Notes under the pieces: model-generated
Told to the model about the DNA's origin: nothing
The model's database searches: none
The model's input: only the letters and a program-made list of their open reading frames with translations
Part shown: positions 19,214 through 28,395 of the stretch, piece by piece
Numbering within the stretch: position 1 is the first letter of the stretch
Layout: each line of letters begins with the position of its first letter
Position numbers and translations under genes: made by a program
NCBI GenBank assembly: GCA_014529385.2
Contig: CM043958.1
Coordinates: forward strand, 82,517,525-82,581,524
Reading direction: 5' to 3'
From: Adiantum capillus-veneris
Taxonomy: Eukaryota; Streptophyta; Polypodiopsida; Polypodiales; Pteridaceae
DNA length: 64,000 nt

Positions 19214-21310
19214 CTAGAAAGATGCACTTTCTACTCTTTGGCTCAAGTTTGTTCCTAAATTCCTTTGGAACGTGAGTATATGCTCACAGCCAAAGACTCT
19301 GAGATCCTTGTATGACGGCATTTTGCCTGACCATACCATCTCTGGCACTGAATCCTTCTGCAAAACCTTGCTAGGAGATCTATTTACAAGATGAATAGTT
19401 GTTGATACAGCTTCAGCCCAAAACCCATTTGGCAGTTGTGCATTAGACAACATACTTCTGACCTTCTCTTGTATGGTCCTATTCATCCTCTCAGCAACAC
19501 CATTTTGAGGAGGATTGTAAGGAGCAGTAAGTTCACGTTTTATACCTTTTGACTCACAAAAGTCCTGAAAGGCCTTTGAAACATACTCTCCACCATTGTC
19601 AGTGCGTAAGCATTTAAGCTTCTTGCCACTTTGATTCTCCACAAGTGTCACAAACGTTTTGAAAACACTAAACGCTTCATCCTTGTGCTTGAGAAAGTAA
19701 ACCCATACTTTCCTCGAGTAATCATCTATAAATGTCATAAAGTAGGAAGCTCCCCCTAGAGATAGGTTAGGCATAGGTCCACACAAATCACTATGAACAA
19801 GTGCCCACTGTGTATCTCTTCTACTGCTTCTATGCTTATGTGGCTGTTGTGTTTGCTTACCATACAGACAATGTTCACAGAATTCAAAATCATTAAATGA
19901 AAAGCCAGGCAAATAACCAGAACGAGACAAGATTTCCATTCCCTTCTTAGACATATGTCCTAACCGGCTATGCCACAAAGAAACGTTCGGCTGCTCGGTT
20001 ACATTGATTACATTTTTAGAGACATTTGATACATAAATCATGTAAAGTCCTCCAGACTTTACTCCATGTGCTACTGTCATAGAACCCTTGGATATCTTCC
20101 ACATGTTCTGTCCAAAAATGGTGACGTAGCCAGCATCATCAAGTAAACCTGTGTTGATCAAGCTCTTTGTAATTGCGGGAACATGTCTCACATTCTTCAA
20201 CGTGAAAGAAGAGCCATTCTGAAACTTCAATTGAACATCTCCAACACCTAAGATCTCACATGTCTGCCCATTGCCTAGCCGAACATGATCTTTAGTGGTC
20301 ACATAAGAAGTAAACCACTCCTTGTTTGGAGACACATGAAGTGATGCCCCTGAGTCTATAATCCAGTCACTCAGTGCATTTCCATCAGATGCTGTAAGAA
20401 GAGCTGAGTCCATTGTATTCTTCAAGAAGTAGATTTCTCCTGACACTAGACTGTCATCCTCTGCAACAGTGTTTGTCACATTAATTTCTTGAATCTTCAC
20501 TGAGGACTTGTTCTTCTCACCATGGTCTTCAGCTTTCTCTTTGCCTTTTTCTGCTTTCCATTCTCTGCAGTCTCTTTTCATGTGACCCTTCTTGCCACAA
20601 TGGTAGCATTCTATGTCACTCTTGCCTTTAGCACTGCGGGACTTGCTACGAGACTGATTCCTCTTTCCACCTTTGTAATTTTCTTTGGTCCTTCCCCTGA
20701 CAACTAAGGCTGTTCCTTTGCCTTTGTCCATTGTCTTTCTATTGGTTTCTTCAGTAAGCAGACTTCCTTCTACACCTGCTATGTTCAAACCATCTGGAGG
20801 TGCAGAATTACTCAAAGCTGTGCGAAAAGTGTCCCAACTTTCCGGCAATGTGATCAACAGGAACATAGCTCTAACAGGTTCATCAAACTTGACACCTTGA
20901 GCTGACAACTGACTATAGATTGTGTTGAATTCATTCAGATGATTGGACATAGGTGTCCCTTCTTTCATCTTCAAGTCAACAAGCTTCTTAAGCCAGTATA
21001 CCTGTGAAGCTGCACTCTGCTTCTCATAAAGATCACTCAGCTTTAACCATGCTTGACAAGCCGACATCTCGTCTGCTACATTGAAGTAAACGCTTTCTGC
21101 CAAAGTCAGCATAATGGTAGAAAGTGCCAATTCATCCATTTCGCTCCATTCATCTTCGTCCATATCTTCTGGTTTTATCCCCTTGATCTTTATAGGTTTT
21201 ATCTGCTTCTTTTGTACCAACATGTGCCAAATCTGCTTCTTCCACAATGGGAAATTGGTTCCATCCAGCTTCTTGATATTGTAAAGAGCAGTGTCCTGTG
21301 ATCCAGCCAT
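19214..21310 (-). CDS. C1 Gag-Pol, first part: Gag, protease, integrase
   Basis: 698 codons from MAGSQDTALY. The Gag part has LDGTNFPLWK (about 15) and a long UBN2-type region. Next come the zinc knuckle CYHCGKKGHMKRDC (about 235-248), protease WIIDSGASLHVSP (about 315), LWHSRLGHMSKKGM of the pre-integrase domain (about 443), and the integrase core with HSDLCGP, LRTDNGGEY and NGVAERMNR (D, D, E near 507, 570 and 605). The frame ends in nonsense after RVFGCEH because a base is missing near 19283. One extra G in that codon region would rejoin the frame to 19193 downward. UBN2-type Gag and the LTR/PBS layout fit a Tork-like copia, an inference. Confidence 0.93.
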   Translation of the reverse strand: MAGSQDTALYNIKKLDGTNFPLWKKQIWHMLVQKKQIKPIKIKGIKPEDMDEDEWSEMDELALSTIMLTLAESVYFNVADEMSACQAWLKLSDLYEKQSAASQVYWLKKLVDLKMKEGTPMSNHLNEFNTIYSQLSAQGVKFDEPVRAMFLLITLPESWDTFRTALSNSAPPDGLNIAGVEGSLLTEETNRKTMDKGKGTALVVRGRTKENYKGGKRNQSRSKSRSAKGKSDIECYHCGKKGHMKRDCREWKAEKGKEKAEDHGEKNKSSVKIQEINVTNTVAEDDSLVSGEIYFLKNTMDSALLTASDGNALSDWIIDSGASLHVSPNKEWFTSYVTTKDHVRLGNGQTCEILGVGDVQLKFQNGSSFTLKNVRHVPAITKSLINTGLLDDAGYVTIFGQNMWKISKGSMTVAHGVKSGGLYMIYVSNVSKNVINVTEQPNVSLWHSRLGHMSKKGMEILSRSGYLPGFSFNDFEFCEHCLYGKQTQQPHKHRSSRRDTQWALVHSDLCGPMPNLSLGGASYFMTFIDDYSRKVWVYFLKHKDEAFSVFKTFVTLVENQSGKKLKCLRTDNGGEYVSKAFQDFCESKGIKRELTAPYNPPQNGVAERMNRTIQEKVRSMLSNAQLPNGFWAEAVSTTIHLVNRSPSKVLQKDSVPEMVWSGKMPSYKDLRVFGCEHILTFQRNLGTNLSQRVESASF

Positions 21311-22396
21311 AGCTACGCTTCACAGTGGTTTACTTTCTTGGGAAAAATTCGGCAGAGTTTCCCCTGTAAACTGACCTCTGAACCAATATCAACCTGTCAA
21401 ATGAACCAAGAAAGCTTCAGATTTTGCATAAATTTCGGCAGAGTCTCCTTTGTAAAATGGCTCTGGTGTACTTAAAAAACAGACCAAAAAACAGCTCAAA
21501 AAACCACTGTCTCTCTAACACTGTAAGTTGTGGGTAAACCTATCCTGCACCTATACTGTCTATGACTGTCCTGTCATTGTCATGTAAGCATAGACTGCGA
21601 CAATGCCTCAACAGCAGTAAAGCAAAGATGCAATCCCAACTGTCTAACTCACAGTCAATACATCCTAGCTGCCTAGCTAAGGGTGCTCGAGGGATCGCTC
21701 CAAGACCTGTATCACCGAAAGGATCTCAACATTCGAGAATCCCCCAGCTCAACAAAACCTCACTCGACCCTCAACAAAGGCTGCAGTAAATCTGACAGTA
21801 CATAGACTTCCCACAAAGTCATACATCCACAAATTTCCCACTATATGATGTAACCGCTGCGGCGGTTGTTTGCTGCGTGACTCACAGCCAGCAAACCGTC
21901 AACAAACATACATCATCTCTGACAATACATCCCATGTGGAAGTACCTGCAATGTCAGGATGAAATCTGGAATATCAAGCAGCAAACACAAGCTACCTGAT
22001 GAACTAGTGGATGTCGCCTACAGTCTGTGTGTAGATGCGCCCATGTCGTATGTGACACGCCTCCAAGAACTGTGAGCCGTCCTTCAATGTGTAGACAGCC
22101 ACAAATCAACACTCTGGGAGTGTCGATATCCTCAGCACCTGCAGTCGTAGGCCGAAAACCCCAAATTTGCAGAGTCGGATCTGCACCCGCCGAGACCACG
22201 TAGTCGAAAATGGCCTGCGCAGACCTTTGTCGAAGCCGAACGGTGGCCGAGATGACCTCAGAATGAAATTCTGAGAACACCAAGCCCTACGGGTGCTCCC
22301 ACAGGATTTGGGGCCGTGTCTTCGCCTGTCGAATTTCACTCCAATCTGAGCTGGTGACTCTAGCCTCCTGCAGTGCTGCCCCGAGCCTCAATCTGA

Positions 22397-22408
22397 GCTC
22401 TGATACCA
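22397..22408 (-). promoter_or_regulatory. C1 primer-binding site (tRNA-iMet)
   Basis: The minus strand reads TGGTATCAGAGC two bases from the 5' LTR. The leader from here to 21311 is non-coding; it contains two imperfect GGCAGAGT-TTCCCCTGTAAA-like repeats (about 21349 and 21435). Confidence 0.93.
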
Positions 22409-22410
22409 GT

Positions 22411-22602
22411 TGAAGGAGTACGAGCGGAAGTGCGACGCGAGAGAGAGTGCGAGAAGAAGAGCACGACGATATGGTGAACTCGCTCTACTGTAATTTGTAG
22501 AGCATAGTGAGTTCTTATTAGGTTTTTACAAAAGAATATGTGTACATACCTGGCGGCCCGCCCACTTACCTGGGCGACCACATTGGGCTTTATACCCCAA
22601 CA
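22411..22602 (-). repeat. C1 right LTR (5' LTR of the element)
   Basis: 192 bp, about two mismatches to the left copy. It is followed by the TGTGA duplication at 22603-22607. Confidence 0.93.
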
Positions 22603-22607
22603 TGTGA

Positions 22608-22786
22608 CTGGCATATGAATCCATCACTCTAGCATTTGTCAAAACCGCATCTCCATATCGTATACATCTCCGCTAATGTCTCATATGTCTGAAATAACGG
22701 AGCCCAATGTGCCATGTGTGACAATAATACCAACAACGCAAGTATCGACAACTACAAGACTGTCGTCTCTCACGAGTCATCACTGT
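22608..22786. other. Short spacer between C1 and the DNA transposon
   Basis: Unique sequence of the older layer; I recognise nothing in it. Confidence 0.5.
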
Positions 22787-22839
22787 CATTAGGGGAATTT
22801 TGAGGTCATTTTTGTGCCTTTTAGCGTGTAGAGAGAGAG
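22787..22839 (+). repeat. T1 left terminal inverted repeat
   Basis: Begins CATTAGGGGAATTTTGAGG and continues with GTCATTTTTGTGCC. It pairs with 32926-32978 with only a few mismatches in the first 50 bases and includes a GTAGAGAGAGAG stretch present at both ends. Confidence 0.92.
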
Positions 22840-23166
22840 TGGTCTCAACCAATGGTTGAAGAGCTTCCGTTACGGAACCTCTATTTTTGAAAACTCACAA
22901 AAAAAGAAAATATTCTATCTTTACCGCAACTTTGAGCTGGTAAATAGCAATGTAAACAAGTAAAAGTGCAAAGACATTTAATAGCTGTCTCTTTTAGAAA
23001 GACGTACTTCTCATATTATATTGTCTTCATTTTGCACGTCGTCATCATAAAACAACGTTTGGATTCTATCTCATGATCTTTTCCAGATTTGAACCGTTTT
23101 TTGCACATTCTGCTTATGCTTCTCTTGAACTCAGACTAGACTTCTCTGCTCATTTCTTTTTTCACC

Positions 23167-24457
23167 ATGGAATCTTCATCACGATCAAAACGACCAAGAA
23201 CTTCCATTGAAGCCATTGTCACTTACAACACGACTGATCAAAATGGACAATGGATTCCAATAACTATACACAAAGGAACGTGGATACTGATGCAACAGAA
23301 CAAGAGAATAAAGTCTTCCACCAAAAACTCTTTCTTGGCGGGATGGAAGTGTATTGTTAAAGATTTCAGCTTTGGCGACAACAAAAAATCAATCAAAGAG
23401 GTGTTGGTGCAGCATGTGTACATGCATAAAGATCTGCATATTGACTCAGAGAGTTCTACTTTGCCATTACATAGACCAAACTGTAAGTCTCTTAACTTAA
23501 ATCCTTATTTGTAATGCATGTTGTATAAGGTTATTTGTTGTACAGAACATTATGGAATGGCAGCCATTAGAATGTGTTATAAATATTCTGGATGTGTGTC
23601 ATGGATCAATTGGTGAAGAAATATACAAGGGAAGGACTAAGGGTTCACTGGCAGAGAATGGAATATTCTTCTTTGACCATTATTATGTTCCACCTAGAAG
23701 GACTAGAGAACTTGGAGCCACAACCAAGCTAGACTTGCCTGATTTCAAAAGTGGAGAATGGTCACTCGCTAGCTCAAATACAAGTGAGGGCTACAGGTGA
23801 AAACTGTTTTGTGAGATTCAAAAGTGTTTGAAAGCAAACATAGCAAGAAAACAGAGTAGAATTTCTATATTCATGCCCATCACAGTTTTTTTAGACTTCT
23901 TCTCTAATGCTGAAGTCACAAAATCTAGAACAATATTTTCAGTGAAGAATTTAGACTCAGCAAATGTACTTGAATTTGTGGATGAGGGTTGGAACACCAA
24001 AACAGTGAATGGAATCACTTGTAATGTGCAAGCTGGCTCAATTGCTTGCAAATACATGATAGGGACACAAAACTTCATTATGTCATTTTATTATAGAAGA
24101 TGGCACTATGTTGGTAGTCAGCTAACTCCACTTGATCAAGACATGGAGGACTTCATTGACAGCCCAATAGAAGACATTGATATATGGGTAAACAATGAGC
24201 ATCTGTCAATTGTAAAGATAAGAGGCATGTGTAGCTTACAACAATTGAGATTGGACCTGCAAAATGATGAAATTGAACTGCCCACAACATTCTGCTTTCA
24301 AACAAATGGTGGAAAGGTAACTGTTATGCCTAAAAGTCTCTTGTTCTCTTATTGGTTCTTTATTTAACTTGGACTGTTTTTGTAGGTATCAAAAAGGAAT
24401 GAAAAGAGGCTACAGTGCAAGGACATCTTGGATGGCATTGTACATTTGGTGCCTTAA
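23167..24457 (+). pseudogene. T1 gene 1: BAH-like domain protein
   Basis: About 385 codons in three exons: 23167-23482, 23546-24316 and 24386-24457. The second intron fits GT...AG and keeps the frame; the first has good splice sites but is one base out, so either a base was lost or I chose the wrong site. Residues about 30-165 follow a BAH pattern: KGTWILMQQ, then GWKCIVKDFSF, VLVQHVYMHKDL, and finally NGIFFFDHYYVPPRRTREL, which matches the 'N.LF.S.H.D.VP...I' strand of BAH domains. BAH modules bind histones or nucleosomes. The second half (from about residue 195) is unrecognised. A single TGA at 23798-23800 (a likely CGA to TGA change) breaks exon 2. The stop TAA is at 24455-24457. Confidence 0.7.
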
Positions 24458-24800
24458 ACATCCTTCAAGGCAATTTTGTAACACATGCATGCCCTGCAAG
24501 GATCTTGTTTTGTATCACATGACCTGCAAGGATCTTATTTTGTATCACATGATCTAAAAGGATCTTTATTTTGTTATTGAAATGAAACTTTTCCAAACAT
24601 CCAATGATTTGATTTTACTTCAATGATTTGATTTTGTAGCAGAGTCTTAAAACAAGGTGATCAAAATGTATTCAATTTCAAATATTTGCAATTACATACA
24701 AGGGTCCATACAAGAGCCAATTGGTTACAAGTGGGCTATAGAATAGAAAATTGGATACTATAGAGAACTGGGAAGCTTGATACAAGTGGGCTACAATAAG
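24458..24800. other. T1: tail-to-tail spacer of genes 1 and 2
   Basis: 3' untranslated sequence between the converging genes. It contains a short direct repeat (AAGGATCTTGTTTTGTATCACATGA-like, 24499-24560, two and a half copies) but no gene. Confidence 0.6.
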
Positions 24801-26960
24801 CTAGAATAGTTTTCTGCCAGGAGTTTTCCTGTCCCTAGGGGACTTCCTTAATGGGGTTGGTGCTTTTGCAGGAGATTTTCTTGTGGGCTCTTTGGTAGTG
24901 GGCTCTTTTGTCCTGGGAGATTTTATTTTTGAAAAGGGCTCTTTGGCAGGAGGGCTTGAAGGCTGCTTCCTCTTTCTCTTATCATCCATCTCTTCACTTG
25001 CCTTTTCCTGCTCACCACTCTCTTCTTCCTCTTCATTTCCCTTTTCCTCTTCTAGCTTTGCTTTCCCCTTTGCCTTTTCTAGCTTTGCTTTCCCCTTCTC
25101 TTCAACATCATCATCTTTAAATACCTCTTGCAGTTGTCCATTTGCTTCAATCATATACTTGATAATCCTTGCTCTTGTCAACCATACATGGTTCTCACTA
25201 TAGCACTCTCTGTTGATCTATACAAGGCAATAGAAAGCAAGTTTTAGGAACAATAAAATGAGAAAAAATACAGCTGGAAAATATGAAATATGCTATACTT
25301 CTATATCCTGATTTTCATTGCAGTATATGAAGTCCAAGAGGAGCTTGGCATTTGTCACTACCCTCCATCCACATGAATGGCTTTCAGGCTGGATTGGAAC
25401 CTGCAATTCATTACATGTATTTATGGGAAAAAATCTTTGAGGATAATCCATTGAAGTGAACAAAGCATAAAGAATTCCAACCTTCACAACTGAAAATTGG
25501 ATTTCATTCAGCATCTTTGGCATGGGTGGACAATTCTCCAGTGTGTCTATAAATCTTGTAGCAGCATTGTCCAAAATTCTTTATTAAAAGTATGTGCTTG
25601 TGGTTTACAAAATGTGTCTGCTGCTATACTTACAATTTTGCTTGACCATGTACTCTAGCAAAAGAATTGACAAAGTAGCATTTTCTTTTCACAATATCAA
25701 TTGCAATTAAACTCCAATGAGAGCTATAAAAACAAGCCTCAGTCAGCCTTCTAACATGAATTAGTAAATTCTCTTCACAAGGTGTAGGTAGGAAACTTAC
25801 CTCTCATGATAAGGAATCAAGAAAATTTCACAGATTTCTAAGTCCACATGAGTCAACCACTTTGTGAGCTCTCTAATGTTTGTCTCTGTCCTGAGAAAGT
25901 GGGAGATAGAAGGGTCTAAAAATTCCACCTTTTGTTGAAGGTTTGGCTCATATGTATGCATCATTAACCTGGTACAAGATATTGTTATATAAAGAGTTCT
26001 TGCTATAAACAAAAATACAGAGGAAAACAAAAACAACCTGAGGCATGTGATAAGGAGTGGAGAATTGATCTCCTTGGTCCAGTCCTTGAGAATTTCCAAT
26101 GTCTGAGAGTCAAGTGAATTGTAATCCTCCCTAGGATCCTCCTCACTGAATAGAGTGACAACAAAACCAGTAGGATTGACACTCCTCAAGAGGGGCACTA
26201 GTTGAGGTTCCAACAGGTCAAGCTCCTTTCTCTTTGCAATTTCCTTGTCTTCCTTGGCTCTCTTTTTCCTTTCCTTTTCCTCTTCTTCAGTAATATCAAC
26301 AATTCCTACTTCAGGCTCCTTGGGCTTCCTCCATGGAGGAATGTTGAGAATATTGAATGACTTAATATCATGCATAGGGACAGGCTCCAACATTTTTGAA
26401 AACCTGTATCTCAGCCTCTTGAGAGTGATCATGTCTTTGTCCATCAAAGTAACCCTATGGGCATGAGATGCACAGATATAGGCATCTTAGAAAAACTCAA
26501 TCATAAAGTCCTCAGAAGCCTCCTGGAAACATGCCAATGCAGTTCTAGTCCACGTCATGTCAATCTTGTACTCCTCTGCAACTTGTCTACATAGTCTCTG
26601 GAAGGGCAGTTTGGGAATTGCAAGATTGATGGCCTTTATGGCCTTCCTTATCTCTCTTAGACATTTGACCCCCTGCTTGAACTTTCTCTTTGTAAGGAGA
26701 GGCTTAAGCTGCAGAGGCTTGGAAGCTTTCCTCTGATGTGTAGTTTTCCTTTTGCTTGGTTTAGGGTCAGGTAGAGAAGAATCCTTCCTCTGAGATGTGC
26801 TCTTCTTTGTGCCAGCAGAGGTTGGTTTGCCAGGAGCTTTGGAAGTGGATGGTTGGTTTGGTAAAGTACCAGATGAAGCTTTGCTAGGCTGAGGAACTTC
26901 TTCTTCATCTTTGGATAGAGGCTTATCAACCTTCCTTGCAGTCTTCTTGGTCCTTGCCAT
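24801..26960 (-). pseudogene. T1 gene 2: histone H3-like / Ulp1 cysteine protease fusion
   Basis: Six exons that splice in frame: 26960-26038, 25968-25801, 25723-25634, 25578-25482, 25400-25299 and 25217-24801 (599 codons including stop). Residues 1-10 are MARTKKTARK, the H3 tail with K4 and K9 kept. The histone fold spans about 98-187 with CLREIRKAIKA, KLPFQRLCRQVAEEY, FQEASEDFMIEFF, DAYICASHAHRVTLM and DKDMITLKRLRYRF. A C48-type protease follows: FLIPYHESSHWSLIAID (His), CYFVNS (Asn where Ulp1 has Asp), VPIQPESHSCGW (Gln, Cys). The last exon is Lys/Glu/Pro-rich. The only break is one TAA at codon 158 (26487-26489), inside the fold where H3 has Glu. The M at 26960 is chosen because it starts the H3 tail. 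Confidence 0.88.
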
Positions 26961-27072
26961 CTTCAAAAGGAATAGGAATGATTGCTTCACAACAAACAAC
27001 AAACATTAGTAAAAAAAGTAAAAGATGTATATATAATTTTTACTATTACTTTCACAAAGCACAATAGAAAAG

Positions 27073-27173
27073 CCTCTGTCTACCGCTAGTCACCCCGTGC
27101 GCGATAACAATAGCACTGGAAGCTTTCAGCGTCCAAGCGGCTCGTGCACGGAGTGACAAGCGGTAGACAGAGG
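27073..27173. repeat. T1 inverted repeat (hairpin) with CG-rich motif
   Basis: Arms of about 31 bases: 27073-27103 (CCTCTGTCTACCGCTAGTCA, then CCCCGTGCGCG) and 27143-27173 (the reverse complement with about three mismatches), separated by about 39 bases. Confidence 0.85.
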
Positions 27174-27181
27174 CACACATT

Positions 27182-27497
27182 GCATGTGACATGGTAAACT
27201 CCTCCTTGTGGACATAGTGGCAAACATTGCATGTGGACATAGTGGCACACATTGCGGTACACATGGTAAACTCCTCCTTGTGGACATAGTGGCAAACATT
27301 GCATGTGGACATAGTAGCACACATTGCGGTACACATGGTAAACTCCTCCTTGTGGACATAGTGGCAAACATTGCATGTGGACATAGTGGCAAACATTGCA
27401 TGTGGACATAGTGGCACACATTGCGGTACACATGGTAAACTCCTCCTTGTGGACATAGTGGCAAACATTGCATGTGGACATAGTGGCACACATTGCG
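27182..27497. repeat. T1 minisatellite, 72-bp unit with 25-bp subunit
   Basis: CATGGTAAACTCCTCCTTGT recurs at 27190, 27262, 27334 and 27431 (spacings 72, 72 and 97). The 97 comes from an extra 25-base subunit (TGCATGTGGACATAGTGGCA...). Copies are almost identical. Confidence 0.92.
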
Positions 27498-27689
27498 GTG
27501 ACACCCCGTACGCGAAATGACAAAGGGACCAATGTCTTCACACTCACGAAGATCGCGCACGGGGTGACGGTCAAAGCGCTGGAAGGATCGGGTTGTGGAA
27601 GCGCAAGAACCGGGGAAAACCTCGTTCAAAATGAGCTTGATTTGGGTTTTGAGGAGATTCGTGGGCTTGTATAGGGAGCTATGCACAAG

Positions 27690-28019
27690 TCCCTAGGCGC
27701 ATACTAGCCGTTGGGCACACACTTCGAGGCGGAAACCGCTTTGCACACCCCCCGAGGTGGCGTTTTTGGCCATAAAAACAACCTACCCAACCCGCTTTTT
27801 CGCTTATTGTGCTTCACAAGGCTTCAAAATAAATCCTCCAACCCTTGTATGGGGCTTTGCTCCTCCCTAGGCGCATACTAGCCGTTGCGCACACACTTCG
27901 AGACGGCAACCGCTTTGCACACCCCCCGAGGCGGCGTTTTTGGCCATAAAAACAACCTACCCAACCCGCTTTTCCGCTTATTGTGCTTCACAAGGCTTCG
28001 AAATAAAGCCTCCAACCCT
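27690..28019. repeat. T1 156-bp direct duplication
   Basis: 27690-27845 and 27864-28019 both begin TCCCTAGGCGCATACTAGCC and end in CTCCAACCCT, with roughly ten differences and an 18-base spacer. Confidence 0.9.
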
Positions 28020-28395
28020 CCAAGCGGCACCCCGCGACACCCCGTGCGCGATTTCGGGAGCTATCGGCCTCTTCCTAGCAATTGGAAATCTCATACCAAG
28101 TGTCACGCCGTGCGCGTATTTAGTGAGTGCCAACTTTCTCTTAACCCTCACAGCTCGCGTAGCAAGTGACAAACTTAGCATGTGACACAATTTGATGTAA
28201 TTATTTCTTGCTTGCTTAGATTTACAACTTGCATACTTGTTTATAAACCATTATTAGTTTTTTCCATTATGAAGGAAGGGTAGTTTATTTATATATTTTA
28301 GTCATAGAAGAAATTTACACACGATGTCATGTCTATTTCTTAATGTCTTGATGGACTTCTCTTTTCTCTTTCTTAGACATTTGTGGATTGTCATA

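Larger units (their letters stand above)
17050..22602 (-). mobile_element. Ty1/copia element with 192-bp LTRs (element C1)
   Basis: A 5.55-kb element read right to left. LTRs at 17050-17241 and 22411-22602 start TGAAGGAGTACG and end ATACCCCAACA on the plus strand and differ at about two bases. A perfect 5-bp duplication TGTGA flanks them (17045-17049, 22603-22607). It has a tRNA-iMet primer site and a polypurine tract. The polyprotein is intact but for one missing base near 19283. Domain order Gag-PR-IN-RT-RH identifies Ty1/copia. Confidence 0.95.
27089..28118. promoter_or_regulatory. T1: six copies of GTSACMCCGTGCGCGA-like motif
   Basis: Plus orientation: 27089-27104, 27498-27515, 28036-28052 and 28101-28118. 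Minus orientation: 27143-27156 and 27553-27568. The core is CACCCCGTGCGCGA with one or two changes. Copies lie outside as well as next to the tandem repeats, so they are not simply part of the repeat unit. A protein-binding role is an inference. Confidence 0.6.
27003..28395. promoter_or_regulatory. T1 central head-to-head regulatory region
   Basis: About 1.4 kb between the starts of genes 2 and 3, richer in CG than the rest of the element. It holds the 72-bp minisatellite, the 156-bp duplication and six CG-rich motifs (listed separately). The position suggests a shared bidirectional promoter or the binding region for a transposon-encoded protein. The Cys/His/Met-rich open frames here are translations of the minisatellite, not genes. 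Confidence 0.55.

Noticed and set aside
26487-26960. Gene 2 as a centromeric H3 (CENP-A) of the host
   Set aside because: Loop 1 is not extended, the gene is fused to a protease, and it sits between terminal inverted repeats with a transposase.
27182-27497. Regular repeats that look like a CRISPR array
   Set aside because: Units are head-to-tail minisatellite copies without unique spacers, inside a eukaryotic transposon with introns.
27052-27686. Overlapping Cys/His/Met-rich frames of 130-190 codons
   Set aside because: They are translations of the 72-bp minisatellite, whose length permits several open frames; no conserved domain.
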